From Streptomyces sp. R33 (lineage in GTDB: Bacteria; Actinomycetota; Actinomycetes; Streptomycetales; Streptomycetaceae), in assembly GCF_041200175.1 (NCBI RefSeq), contig NZ_CP165727.1:1-64000 (forward strand): a stretch of DNA of 64,000 nt, written 5' to 3'. Under the pieces are notes generated by a model. The model was not told the origin of the DNA and made no database searches. It was given only the letters and a program-made list of their open reading frames with translations. A program made the position numbers and the translations under genes. Numbering within the stretch: the first letter of the stretch is position 1; each line of letters begins with the position of its first letter. Positions 44,601 through 51,937 of this stretch are shown piece after piece.

Positions 44601-44913
44601 GTCCCGGATCACCGACACCGCCCATACTCTCGCCCGCTGGCACACCGACGGGACCGCCCCCGACCTCGACGCCGCCCGCCGCACCGTCCAGCAAGGCCTC
44701 GACGTCGAGGAGACCTCGGAAGTCCTCTACCGGGACCTGCTCCACATCGAATGGGCCGCGGACAACCAAGCCGCCATCCGCAGGACGGTCGCCCGAGTGC
44801 AGCAGATGGCCCGCACCTACGACATCACCCTCGACAGCCTCACCGAGGACACGATCGACCTCGTCCTGTCCGGCCGGCCCTCCCCCACGGCAGTCGGGAC
44901 CACGGCAACCTGA
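41695..44913 (+). CDS. membrane protein with two LysM domains and C-terminal BTAD domain
   Basis: This 1072-aa protein has three N-terminal membrane segments (about 20-45, 65-95, 112-130) and two LysM domains (THTVRDIRPAESLWSIAAER, about 177; TYTVRRGDSLSGIAATTLG, about 259). A Pro/Ala/Thr linker, another membrane span (INWALVAGIGTLLAASLAGALG, about 390-411) and a large cytoplasmic part end in a bacterial transcriptional activator domain (about 822-1060, with IEMLGPLRITGG and ALIHLRPG). LysM binds peptidoglycan, so it could link wall contact outside with signalling inside. Such proteins end several Streptomyces Tad loci. Two independent functions remain possible. Confidence 0.85.
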   Translation: MPKPTPAPTPPRRRAGAQTAAAMLRGLLALTVLAALLAGLPALLWWATTLVGPPGLAALTSLLSTEDSGQVFLLVLAAAGWAGWACFACAVLLEIPAQLRGRTAPQIRGLLGQRAAAALVGAVMLALPAGTALAAPATAAPASTPNISASAAPVAGTQTSAVGGAEASEQAASTAVTHTVRDIRPAESLWSIAAERLGDGERWGDIAALNEGRTMGDGTVFHADQPIQPGWSLRLPADARPAATGGATPQQTGAAPATYTVRRGDSLSGIAATTLGNADRYQEIFDLNKGQALPDGNVFTDPDLIYPGQRLTLPQPATATPTPPQTPAPAAPPATPSPAAPAPSASSPATPEPAPSTAAPSAGGPQQTIPTPDAPSPSDTTTPSTQSPANINWALVAGIGTLLAASLAGALGVRRILQQRQRRAGQTIAQDPDPTTVEQVLGAAGEPDAVGLLDRVLRTLAHHAAEAERELPALRGARIDAAGITLLLDEPAELLTPFNMGGDPRSWILDGQAVLLPADQAGDVQAPYPGLVTLGATETGLLLADLMTCRVLLLDGKADEVLEVARALALELGTCAWTDYSEILTAGLGSRLAGLLPQGRIRTMPHLPAVAADLGELLLEAHQSGEQVLPWLLIGAGDSDQEHVTQLADALAAARTLHTAVVLPATDTTRRAFPHAEILDTTRDQDVRLALLDEPVTLQRITDEQYLQYVHALQVSVQEPATATGAWEFAEDHDQPAATSAPLTVRVTSEGAHDPGNPFPALLAATAPGDPAAAETEAADAAEAAGAKGQPSAGTPGEHARPGQPSELIPAARTTAGQGDEDTVCIEMLGPLRITGGLGSAHSPRTNAIAALIHLRPGRSAEYLCQAMDPVNPWSTRTLHSRLSELRNQIGLTDDGYPLLPRPKSGSGYVFHPAVTSDWDRFQQLASRGLAAGPEGGIADLETAMGLVRGKPFDGRTLPWADPVIQDMLSRITDTAHTLARWHTDGTAPDLDAARRTVQQGLDVEETSEVLYRDLLHIEWAADNQAAIRRTVARVQQMARTYDITLDSLTEDTIDLVLSGRPSPTAVGTTAT

Positions 44914-44916
44914 TAC

Positions 44917-44986
44917 CCAGCCCGCTCTGAAATGGGTGTGGGCCCCTGCAGCTGCAGGGGCCCACACCCATTTCAGAGCGGGCTGG
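44917..44986. terminator. 70-bp perfect palindrome between convergent genes
   Basis: The 70 bases from 44917 are self-complementary with no mismatch and no loop; the centre lies between 44951 and 44952 in CCCCTGCAG|CTGCAGGGG. It starts three bases after the stop of the LysM-BTAD gene and ends 11 bases before the stop of the convergent 144-aa gene. As RNA it would form an extremely stable hairpin from either strand, so a bidirectional terminator is the simplest reading. Confidence 0.85.
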
Positions 44987-44997
44987 CGGTCCAGCGT

Positions 44998-45432
44998 TCA
45001 GGCGAGCGCCGCTACCCGGTGACGGGCCGCGGCGAGGAGTTCGGCACGAGCCTGCCACTCACCGGCAGGCTGCCGCGTCACCCACTCCTCCCGCACTTCC
45101 GCCACCGCCACGCATGCCGCCTGTACTTCCTCAGCCATCGCTTCGTCCAAGGCATCCAGCTGCGGCCCCGTAACGACCACCGGCCCGTAGAAGCCGTACG
45201 GGATCTCCATCCCCCGCCACACGGACGCCAGCACCCACACCGACAGATTCATCGGCAGCCGCTCAGACTGCCCATTCCCATGCACATGGAGCTGCGTCCT
45301 GCGGTGATAGACCGCCGCATCCGCCGGACCGCCCACAGCAGTACGCACCACCTGCCACCGACCCGCATCCTCACCCGGCCAGGGCAGCACGACGACCGCG
45401 CCATCCACATCGATCCGTAAGACCGTGCCCAC
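44998..45432 (-). CDS. hypothetical protein, 144 aa
   Basis: The protein is soluble. An N-terminal half with VVVLPWPGEDAGRWQVVRTA looks beta-rich. GMEIPYGFYGPVVVTGPQLDALDEAM and a helical Glu/Ala-rich C-terminus follow. No family is recognised. The GTG start has GGAGGG upstream. Codon 5 is TTA (45418-45420), so bldA control is possible. It is convergent with the Tad operon across the 70-bp palindrome. Confidence 0.6.
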   Translation of the reverse strand: MGTVLRIDVDGAVVVLPWPGEDAGRWQVVRTAVGGPADAAVYHRRTQLHVHGNGQSERLPMNLSVWVLASVWRGMEIPYGFYGPVVVTGPQLDALDEAMAEEVQAACVAVAEVREEWVTRQPAGEWQARAELLAAARHRVAALA

Positions 45433-45791
45433 GTCACCCTCCTCATCATCAAGTCAGCCATCAGCCTAGAAGTGATCGGCTGGCATTGACCGACGAATGG
45501 GGAGCAACGAAGCCCCCGGATAGCTCACCAGCCCTGGCGCAGCCGCGCCTCGCTTCCGTCGACCGGTGCGCACGCTGCCAGTCACCGGGCATGCTGTCCG
45601 TTTCAAATGATCTGGTCCGGATCCAGGGCCGTGACCTGCGGCGATCAGATCAACTGAGACGCCGAACCGCCGACAATCGCAAGCGATCTGGTCCTGGAAG
45701 CCTGAATGTTGGGTTTTATCTCAGTTGTGTACGGACCCGCGGCCAGTGACTTGGGAATCCGCAACTGGGACTCTCGCAGTAGACAGCGACG
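45433..45791. other. non-coding stretch with IS-end-like repeats
   Basis: No gene is supported. CGTTTCAAATGATCTGGTCC (45599-45618) is close to the reverse complement of a repeat at 47323-47345, and ATCAACTGAGACGCCGA (45649-45665) matches ATCATCTGAGACGCCGA at 47331-47347. A further GATCTGGTCC lies near 45690. These look like remnants of insertion-sequence ends. Confidence 0.45.
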
Positions 45792-46781
45792 TCAGGCCTG
45801 GCGGGCAGAGGCTGCGAAACGGTCGGCGAGCGCGATCACAAGGTCTCGGAGTTCGTCCGGCTGCTCGATGACGAACGGCCGGTCGAGCGAGGCGAGTACA
45901 GGAGGCAACCAGTCGAGCCGCTCTGCCCGCAATTCAACGTGGATCCAACGCTCGGTGTGCGGATCGGTGTCTTCCACGGGCGCGGGCTCCTCCAGGCTCG
46001 CGACGCTGGCGGGAAGCCGGGTGCGGATCTGTTCGACCGTCCCGTGGATCCGCAGGGTCACTTCGTGCTGGTACGCGGCCTTGGCGAGCCCTGACAGGAC
46101 GCGCTGTGCCGGATCGAGTCCGGCGGGCGGCTCGAAGGAGCCGGGCAGGGTCCTCGCGTCCGCGATGCGATCGAGCCGGAATGTCCGGTCCTGGCCGATC
46201 CCGGGATCGGTGCCCGTGACGTACCACCGGCCCGCATGGGTGACGATCCCGTACGGGTGCAGCGTGCGTTCGCTTCGTCGGCCGTCTCGGGTGGTGTACC
46301 TGATCGAGATCGGGCGGCGATGGCGTACCGCATCGGCAATGGCGAGCAGGATCCCGGTCTCCGGGGTGGCCAACTCGCCAGGCGGAGTCGTGAAGGCGAG
46401 GGATTCCATGACAGCGTCGAGCCGACGGGCCAGCCTCTCGGGCAGAGCCCGGCGGATCTTGGCCGCTGCCGTCTCACCCGCGGTCTCGGTCGCCGTCAGC
46501 AACCCCGTCCTGCGGCCGGCGACGAGCCCGAGCAGCACGGCGAGCGCCTCGTCGTCGTTGAGCATGAGCGGAGGCAAGCGGTACCCGGGGGCGAGCCGGT
46601 ACCCGCCATAGCGGCCACGGACCGCCTCGACGGGGATGTCGAGATCGACCAGGTGGCCCACATACCGCCGCACGGTGCGCCCGTCGACGCCGAGCCGGTC
46701 GGCGAGTTCGGTCACCGTTCTGATGCCGCCCGACTGCAGGAGTTCCAGGAGAGCGAGCACGCGGCCAGTAGGTCGAGCCAT
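45792..46781 (-). CDS. YafY-type HTH/WYL transcriptional regulator
   Basis: This 329-aa protein has an N-terminal HTH_11 domain (TVTELADRLGVDGRTVRRYVGHL, about 22-44) with the RGRYGGYRL wing, and a WYL domain (YGIVTHAGRWYVTGTDP, about 176) followed by the WCX C-terminal extension. WYL regulators often sense small ligands or nucleic acids; this YafY subclass usually represses a divergent gene. The ATG at 46781 is preferred to the GTG two codons upstream. It is divergent from the VOC-family gene, its probable target. Confidence 0.88.
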   Translation of the reverse strand: MARPTGRVLALLELLQSGGIRTVTELADRLGVDGRTVRRYVGHLVDLDIPVEAVRGRYGGYRLAPGYRLPPLMLNDDEALAVLLGLVAGRRTGLLTATETAGETAAAKIRRALPERLARRLDAVMESLAFTTPPGELATPETGILLAIADAVRHRRPISIRYTTRDGRRSERTLHPYGIVTHAGRWYVTGTDPGIGQDRTFRLDRIADARTLPGSFEPPAGLDPAQRVLSGLAKAAYQHEVTLRIHGTVEQIRTRLPASVASLEEPAPVEDTDPHTERWIHVELRAERLDWLPPVLASLDRPFVIEQPDELRDLVIALADRFAASARQA

Positions 46782-46876
46782 GTCCACCAGCCTAGCGCTA
46801 ATACCGGACGGATTCTGTCCACTATTTGCTCTAGCGTCCGAAGCGCAACGGCTCCACCAACCCCGAGGAGAGCACC
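46782..46876. promoter_or_regulatory. divergent promoter region of WYL regulator and VOC gene
   Basis: The 95 bp between the two starts contain GGACGGATTCTGTCC, an inverted repeat GGAC-N7-GTCC, and CTAGCG on both sides of it (46790s and 46830s). This is a likely operator for the WYL regulator controlling both genes. Promoter hexamers are not certain. Confidence 0.45.
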
Positions 46877-47275
46877 ATGGACTTCGTTTCGACCCGGATC
46901 ATCACAGGCAACGTCGCGCGCCTCGTCGACTTCTACGAGCGAGCCACCGGAGTGCGGGCGGACTGGTCCACCGAGGACTTCGCCGAACTGCGGACCGCCA
47001 GCGGGACCCTCGCGATCGGCAGCACCCGCACCGTGGCACTGTTCGCACCCGGCTCCGCCCGTCCGGCCGACAACAACACCGTGATCATCGAATTCCTCGT
47101 CGCCGACGTGGACGGCGTGCACCGGAACCTGGCCGATTTCGTCGCCGACTTCGTGACCGAGCCCACCACGATGCCCTGGGGCAACCGGTCCCTCCTGCTC
47201 CGTGACCCCGACGGCAACCTCGTCAACTTCTTCACCCCCGTCACGCCGGCGGCCATCGAGAAGTTCGCTCGCTGA
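46877..47275 (+). CDS. VOC-family (glyoxalase/bleomycin-resistance-like) protein
   Basis: This 132-aa protein shows the paired beta-alpha-beta-beta-beta modules of the VOC superfamily: ITGNVARLVDFYERATGV at the start, EFLVADVDGVHRNLADFV in the middle and LLLRDPDGNLVNFFTPV at the end. The position of the conserved terminal Glu is taken by Asn. Members bind or convert small molecules (dioxygenases, glyoxalases, antibiotic binding). Divergence from a WYL repressor suggests inducible detoxification. GGAGAG precedes the ATG. Confidence 0.85.
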   Translation: MDFVSTRIITGNVARLVDFYERATGVRADWSTEDFAELRTASGTLAIGSTRTVALFAPGSARPADNNTVIIEFLVADVDGVHRNLADFVADFVTEPTTMPWGNRSLLLRDPDGNLVNFFTPVTPAAIEKFAR

Positions 47276-47322
47276 CATAGCGCGGCCCCCTGGCGGGGCC
47301 AGTCCCGGCGGCACGCTCGATA

Positions 47323-47377
47323 GGGACCAAATCATCTGAGACGCCGAGCGAATCGGACCAGGTCAAATGAGATGGGA
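47323..47377. repeat. tandem IS-end-like repeats
   Basis: GGGACCAAATCATCTGAGAC (47323) is followed by the related GGACCAGGTCAAATGAGATG (47355). An inverted relative lies at 45599-45618. The forms recall terminal repeats of insertion sequences, but no transposase gene is present between them. Confidence 0.45.
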
Positions 47378-47413
47378 CACATGCACCGATGTAGGGGGTT
47401 GGTGACTTTGCAA

Positions 47414-47790
47414 GATCGGTCATGACCGATGCAGATCGGATCGGTCACCGGTCATCGGTCAAACCGCAGGTCAAAGGCGTGCGGGCTGTTGGACCGGTCA
47501 CGGCGGAAACAGCCGAGCACGACCAGGTGCCGCCTCGCCCACGCGGGCCGCTCGCTTCGAATGGGGCTCCAGACTCGGCCCGCTGGTGACCTCGCACCGG
47601 TGAGGTGATAGTCGGTCACCCACCGATTCCGTCACCGGACTGGTCACCGAATCAATCACCAGTCGCATCGCCACCAGGGTCCGTCAGGCCATGACCGATG
47701 CCCAGTCACGTCACCAGTCACCGGTGGCCCCGTCGCCAGGCATATGTCACGACACCGGGCGTCGGTGACGGAGGCATCGGTCAGCGGTGA
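47414..47790. repeat. cluster of GGTCA/TGACC motifs, iteron-like
   Basis: ATCGGTCATGACCGAT (47415-47430) is a perfect 16-base palindrome. TGACCGAT recurs at 47692-47699, and GGTCACC, GGTGACC, CACCGGTGA and TCACCGGT words are scattered at about 20-40 base spacing to 47790. The motif family overlaps in sequence with the TCACCGGTGA core of the control modules at 20147 and 53223. This could be an origin, a partition site or a dense operator array. Confidence 0.45.
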
Positions 47791-48448
47791 CCAGTCGATG
47801 AGCTCGTCCCGGCTGACGGCCGAAAGCCCGAGGCGAGCCTGCCGGGCAGCTGCCATGGCGAACTCGTCCAGGCACTGATGGACGTCGTACTCGAAGAAAT
47901 CGAGGGCCAAGCATTGATGGCTCGCCATCGCATAGGGGCTGTGATCGTCTCGCCCGCACCGCCGGGATGGGCATCGCCAGCTCAGCGATCTGCTTGATCC
48001 CAGTAGCCGTTGTCTTTCCGGACATGATCGGCGAGTTTCCACTGGTCATGCATGCACTCCGTGGCATCGAGGAAGAGCTTCAGGCCGTCACGTCTGTCGG
48101 GATGACGCGGAGGTCGTCGATGGCTTCGGCTACGGGGTGTTGGATGCACGCGAGACGGCTGCGCAGGTTCGGGTCGAAGAGCTCCAGCGAGGAGGCGGAG
48201 CGGGTGCTGGCCGAGCTTGCGGAGGCGGAGGCGGTACTGGAACGGCGGGCCATCGCCCGCCTGGAACTGGCCGAGGCCCTGGCCACCCAAGAGCCGCAGG
48301 CCGAACCGTCTCCCTTGTATGCCACGCCATCCCGGCTTCCTCTTCTGGTGCCCGATGACGGCGGGCACCAACGCCATCACCTTCCAGGACGGCACGTTCG
48401 GGCCTCTGAAGCTCTGAGGAGAAGACTCCCGACTTCCCTCTCTGGCGG

Positions 48449-49465
48449 TCAGCGCCGTCGGCGACGCCGTTGGGGTGGGACGGTGGCCGGCGAGCCTCCG
48501 GCCCATTGCTGCTCGAACGCCACCATAAGCTGGGCCCGCATGACGTTGCGCCAGATCGGGTCCATGCCCCGGCCGCGAGCGGCGACGTCACGCAGCTGTG
48601 TGACGATGGATAGGAGCATCGTGGTGGCAAGCCTGTCGGCTTCGGCGGCGGAGCTGTCGTGGAGGACAAGCATCCGGTCGAATGCGAGCCCGAGCAACTG
48701 GCCCGGCACCATGCGCTCCAGAATGGCGGTCCGGCCGTTCCGACCGGACGCCGGGGGCGCCGAAGCGGGTTGTTCGGGCGAGATGGCGGACAGCGGGACG
48801 GGCCCGAAGAGCAGCCGGGCCAAGGCACGGACAGCGCGGTACTGGAGGGTCCTGATGGCTTGTTCGTCCTTGCCCATGATGCGGGCCGTCTCGATCACCG
48901 AGAGGCCCTGCAGGAAGCGCAGCGCCACGCACTCCTGCTGCTGCGGGTTGAGCCGCCGGACGGCGTCCAGCAGGGCGGCGTTGGAGAACGACTCCAGGAC
49001 GGAGTCCTCCGGGCTGGGCTCGCACTCGTTGGAGTCGAGCATCTCGCCGGTGGGGACCTCCAGCCGGAAGCGGCTGGACTTGAAGTGGTCGGCCACCAAG
49101 TTGCGCGCGATGGTGACCAGCCAGGCGCCGAAGTCCCGGCCCTGCCAGGTGAACGTGCCGATCCGGCGCAGCGCGCGGAGGAACGTCTCGCTGGTGAGGT
49201 CCTCGGCGGTGGCCTTGCTGCCGACCCGGTAGTAGATGTAGCGGTAGACGGTGTCCGCGTAGTGGTCGACCAACGCCCCGAAGGCCGTCACTTCACCGGT
49301 GTGGGCACGTGCCACCAGGGCGACCACGTAGTCCAGCGCTCGGGCCTGGACAGCGACTTCGACTTCCTGAGTGGGCGGTGGTGCGGAATCGGGCGGGCGG
49401 AACCCCGGTGAGCGCCGGGACAGCACGGCCAGCACCCGGCCGCCGAAGGACTCACCGCGGATCAC
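48449..49465 (-). CDS. BldN-like ECF RNA polymerase sigma factor with C-terminal extension
   Basis: Sigma region 2 (YADTVYRYIYYRVGSKATAEDL, then ETFLRALRRIGTFTWQGRDF, about 70-110) and region 4 (AVRRLNPQQQECVALRFLQG, then SVIETARIMGKDEQAIRT, about 165-205) match the Streptomyces developmental sigma factor BldN very closely, as I recall that sequence. The protein is 338 aa: a 45-residue N-terminal part and about 120 extra C-terminal residues (ILERMVPGQLLGLAFDRMLV...) that BldN lacks. It is therefore an accessory paralogue. The GTG start overlaps the stop of the membrane-protein gene (GTGA). Confidence 0.88.
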   Translation of the reverse strand: MIRGESFGGRVLAVLSRRSPGFRPPDSAPPPTQEVEVAVQARALDYVVALVARAHTGEVTAFGALVDHYADTVYRYIYYRVGSKATAEDLTSETFLRALRRIGTFTWQGRDFGAWLVTIARNLVADHFKSSRFRLEVPTGEMLDSNECEPSPEDSVLESFSNAALLDAVRRLNPQQQECVALRFLQGLSVIETARIMGKDEQAIRTLQYRAVRALARLLFGPVPLSAISPEQPASAPPASGRNGRTAILERMVPGQLLGLAFDRMLVLHDSSAAEADRLATTMLLSIVTQLRDVAARGRGMDPIWRNVMRAQLMVAFEQQWAGGSPATVPPQRRRRRR

Positions 49466-49998
49466 GGAGTGGTGCCTTCCGTCACGTGCTCGCCCTGCTC
49501 GGCGGGCGTTTCGGTCGGGGCTGGCTCGGACGCGGGCTCAGGCTCAACGGAGGGTTCCTTCGTGTCCGCGGGAGGCTTGTCCTCCGGGCGGCGGGTGGCC
49601 ACCATGGCCTGGAGCGAGCTGTTCACCAGGTTCGCCACGAGGAGCGGGACGAGTTTGGCGAGCCGCTGCAGGCTGCCGATAGCGCCCATGCCGACGGCGA
49701 ACGACACCGCCGGAACCGTCGCGTAATCGTAGGTGGCCGCCAGGACGCCGGCCAGCGTGGCGCTGACGAGCGTGCTGAGAACGACCGCCACGGTGTAGGC
49801 GGCACGACCGGGCGCTGGCAGCTTCTCCTCGCCCGGCCGCAGGTCCGGTCGGCGAGCGGGTCGCTTGACGGTGTCCGGACCGACCTTCCAGGGCGCAACG
49901 CCGTGCCACTTGAGCGCGGTGATGATGTCGTAGGCCTCGATCGCGATTCCACCCAGCCCGCCCACGGCTGCGGCCGCCAACCAATCCATGCCGCGCAT
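49462..49998 (-). CDS. membrane protein coupled to the BldN-like sigma factor
   Basis: This 178-aa protein starts at MRGMDWLAAAAVGG and has three hydrophobic stretches: about 5-22, about 62-85 (YTVAVVLSTLVSATLAGVLA) and about 90-125 (AVSFAVGMGAIGSL; LVPLLVANLVNS). An acidic Pro/Glu-rich cytoplasmic tail follows. It is not similar to the anti-sigma RsbN that I can see. The four-base overlap with the sigma gene suggests a regulatory partner, perhaps an atypical membrane anchor or anti-sigma factor; this is inference. The start is not supported by a clear ribosome-binding site. Confidence 0.6.
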   Translation of the reverse strand: MRGMDWLAAAAVGGLGGIAIEAYDIITALKWHGVAPWKVGPDTVKRPARRPDLRPGEEKLPAPGRAAYTVAVVLSTLVSATLAGVLAATYDYATVPAVSFAVGMGAIGSLQRLAKLVPLLVANLVNSSLQAMVATRRPEDKPPADTKEPSVEPEPASEPAPTETPAEQGEHVTEGTTP

Positions 49999-50367
49999 CG
50001 TAGGGAGCAGCGGAGGCGTGCCGGGTGGAAATCGGAGAAGTCCTGCGGGAGTCCCAGGGCGTGCCGGTGCGCTACGACACCCATGAGCTGCTCGGGAAGC
50101 TCTGCCTTCATGCCCAGACTGCCGAAGGATCACCCGGCCGAGCAGCACACTCGAACGCATGTCCACCATGATCGATAGAACAATGACTTCTCAACGAAGA
50201 GCCCGCCTGGCGGCGCTCAAGTCACGGGCGGTGGCATCGGTTCCGCGCTTCGCCTGGTACATCGTCACCAATCGATCGGATGAAAGTATCGGCACGGTGA
50301 CGAGTCCGAGGCCGGACGCTGGCAGGTATCGCGCATCATGATCGCCGTCTCCGGAAGGAACACCGCC

Positions 50368-51501
50368 ATGCTCGGTACCCCAAGACGCCGTACTGGTCCG
50401 TCCCGATCCGCCCACCGGATCGTGGCGGCCATCTGCACCCCGGCACTCACCGCGGCCGCTTTCGTCGGCTTCGACGCCAGCAATGCCATCGCCGCGACCA
50501 CCTGCTTCGATCTGGCCGCCACCGTCACCGGAACCACTGGTACCGCAGGCGACGACGTCATCATCGGCACCCCTGGCCGTGACGTCATCGACGGCTTGGG
50601 CGGTAACGACAAAATCTGCGGCCTTGGCGGAAACGACATCCTCACAGGCGGGGAGGGTGACGACAGCCTCTCTGGCGGGGAGGGTGACGACCGGCTCGAG
50701 GCGGGCAACGGCAACGACCGGCTCGTCGGCGACAACCGGGCGTTCACCGGAGACGTCACCGGCCCGACCGGGCGCGACTACCTCTCGGGCGGGGCGGGCT
50801 TCGATGTCCTGGTGGGCGACAACTCGGCCGTTCAGGGTACGGCTACGGGAGCCTCGACAGACATCCTTCTCGGCGGGGCCGATCCCGACACCCTGATCGG
50901 CGACAGTTCGGGCGACTACGCCAACGGCGCGGCGGCCGACCGCCTCGACGGCGGCGGCGGGGACGACACCCTCACCGGCGACGCGTTCGGCTGGTACGGA
51001 GCCACCGGCGCGGCGGACGACATCCTGTTCGAAGGGGAGGGAGTCAATGGTGATGTGACGGGCGACAGTCAGTCTCCCTTCGGGAACGTGACAGGCGCGG
51101 GCGGCGACGACGTCATCGACCTCGGCGTGGACGGCGCCTTCGGCGCCTGGGGCGACCACTTCGCCGGCGGCACGGCCGTGGGTTCCGGAAACGACCGCAT
51201 CACCGGGGGCAGCGCGGGCGAAACCGTGCTCGCGGGAGACAGCAGCCTTGTCGACCCGGCCGGATCGACAGCGGGCAACGATGTGATCGACGGCCGGGGC
51301 GGTGACGACCACATCTTCGGCGACAACACGGACTGGAGCCAGACACTCGGCACCGCAGGAGGCAATGACTTCATCCGCGGCGGCGACGGCGACGACTTCC
51401 TGCGCGGAGGCCCCGCCAGCGACACACTCAATGGCAACGCAGGCATCGACGACTGCGACGGCGAAGGCGGCACGGACTCCGAGCTCAACTGCGAGGCCTG
51501 A
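50368..51501 (+). CDS. secreted RTX (hemolysin-type calcium-binding repeat) protein
   Basis: This 377-aa protein has a Tat/Sec-like signal (RRRTGPSRSAHRIVAAIC..., ending SNAIAA) and many nonapeptide repeats of GGxGxDxLx type (GLGGNDKICGLGGNDILTGG; GGEGDDSLSGGEGDDRL; GGGGDDTLTGD). These fold into a calcium-binding parallel beta-roll outside the cell. It lacks a recognisable enzyme domain, so a structural or surface role is likely. GAAGGA precedes the ATG at 50368. It is divergent from the sigma-factor operon, and could be one of its targets. Confidence 0.85.
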   Translation: MLGTPRRRTGPSRSAHRIVAAICTPALTAAAFVGFDASNAIAATTCFDLAATVTGTTGTAGDDVIIGTPGRDVIDGLGGNDKICGLGGNDILTGGEGDDSLSGGEGDDRLEAGNGNDRLVGDNRAFTGDVTGPTGRDYLSGGAGFDVLVGDNSAVQGTATGASTDILLGGADPDTLIGDSSGDYANGAAADRLDGGGGDDTLTGDAFGWYGATGAADDILFEGEGVNGDVTGDSQSPFGNVTGAGGDDVIDLGVDGAFGAWGDHFAGGTAVGSGNDRITGGSAGETVLAGDSSLVDPAGSTAGNDVIDGRGGDDHIFGDNTDWSQTLGTAGGNDFIRGGDGDDFLRGGPASDTLNGNAGIDDCDGEGGTDSELNCEA

Positions 51502-51682
51502 CCTCGCCTGAAGAGGAAGCAACCCGCGCGGAACAACCGGGCCCCCAGTCGCCGACGTACTCGCCCTGGGGGACGCGCGACGCTGGCCGAGAATATCAGC
51601 GTGCGTCGGCCCCCTGCGCGGCTGCTACGCGCCCTGTGCATACATCGGTCACTGGCCATTGGCAACGAGCTGATGATCATCT

Positions 51683-51937
51683 TCAGACGGAGCGGAGGTG
51701 AGCGCGTCCTTGCTGGCGGCGCTGCTCGGTGAGGTGCTTGCCTGCATCGATGACGCGGCGTTGACCTGTCTTCGGTGAAACTCCCAGCCGGCGGGCGACC
51801 TCTGCTCCGGACAGCTTCACGCCGCTCTCTTCGGCCTCGGCGAGCCAGCCGGCGACGGTGAGGATTTGATGCTGGATCAGGTCTCGGCCGGCTCCTCGGC
51901 CTGCTGCTGGGGTAGCCGAGCAGCGGACACCCCGGTA
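51683..51937 (-). pseudogene. HTH-containing 3' part cut off by an in-frame TGA
   Basis: Read on the minus strand, the frame of the upstream 211-aa gene continues after its TGA (51938-51940) for 84 more codons. It encodes LIQHQILTVAGWLAEAEESG and KLSGAEVARRLGVSPKTGQR, a clean helix-turn-helix, and ends at a TGA at 51683-51685. The part has no start of its own. It looks like the C-terminal DNA-binding domain of a protein of the Spd/DUF2637-like plasmid type, separated by a nonsense change. Confidence 0.55.

Larger units (their letters stand above)
47276..48448. other. gene-poor stretch with remnants
   Basis: No convincing complete gene is seen in 1.2 kb. A minus-strand frame around 47656-47930 (MASHQCLALDFFEYDVHQCLDE) and a plus-strand helical frame around 48180-48300 (EEAERVLAELAEAEAVLERR) read like protein fragments, but neither has a clear start. 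The left half is filled with GGTCACC/GGTGACC words (see the repeat entry). I take it as decayed accessory DNA. Confidence 0.45.

Noticed and set aside
45433..45791. A complete insertion sequence left of the WYL gene
   Set aside because: Only end-like repeats are present; no transposase frame exists.
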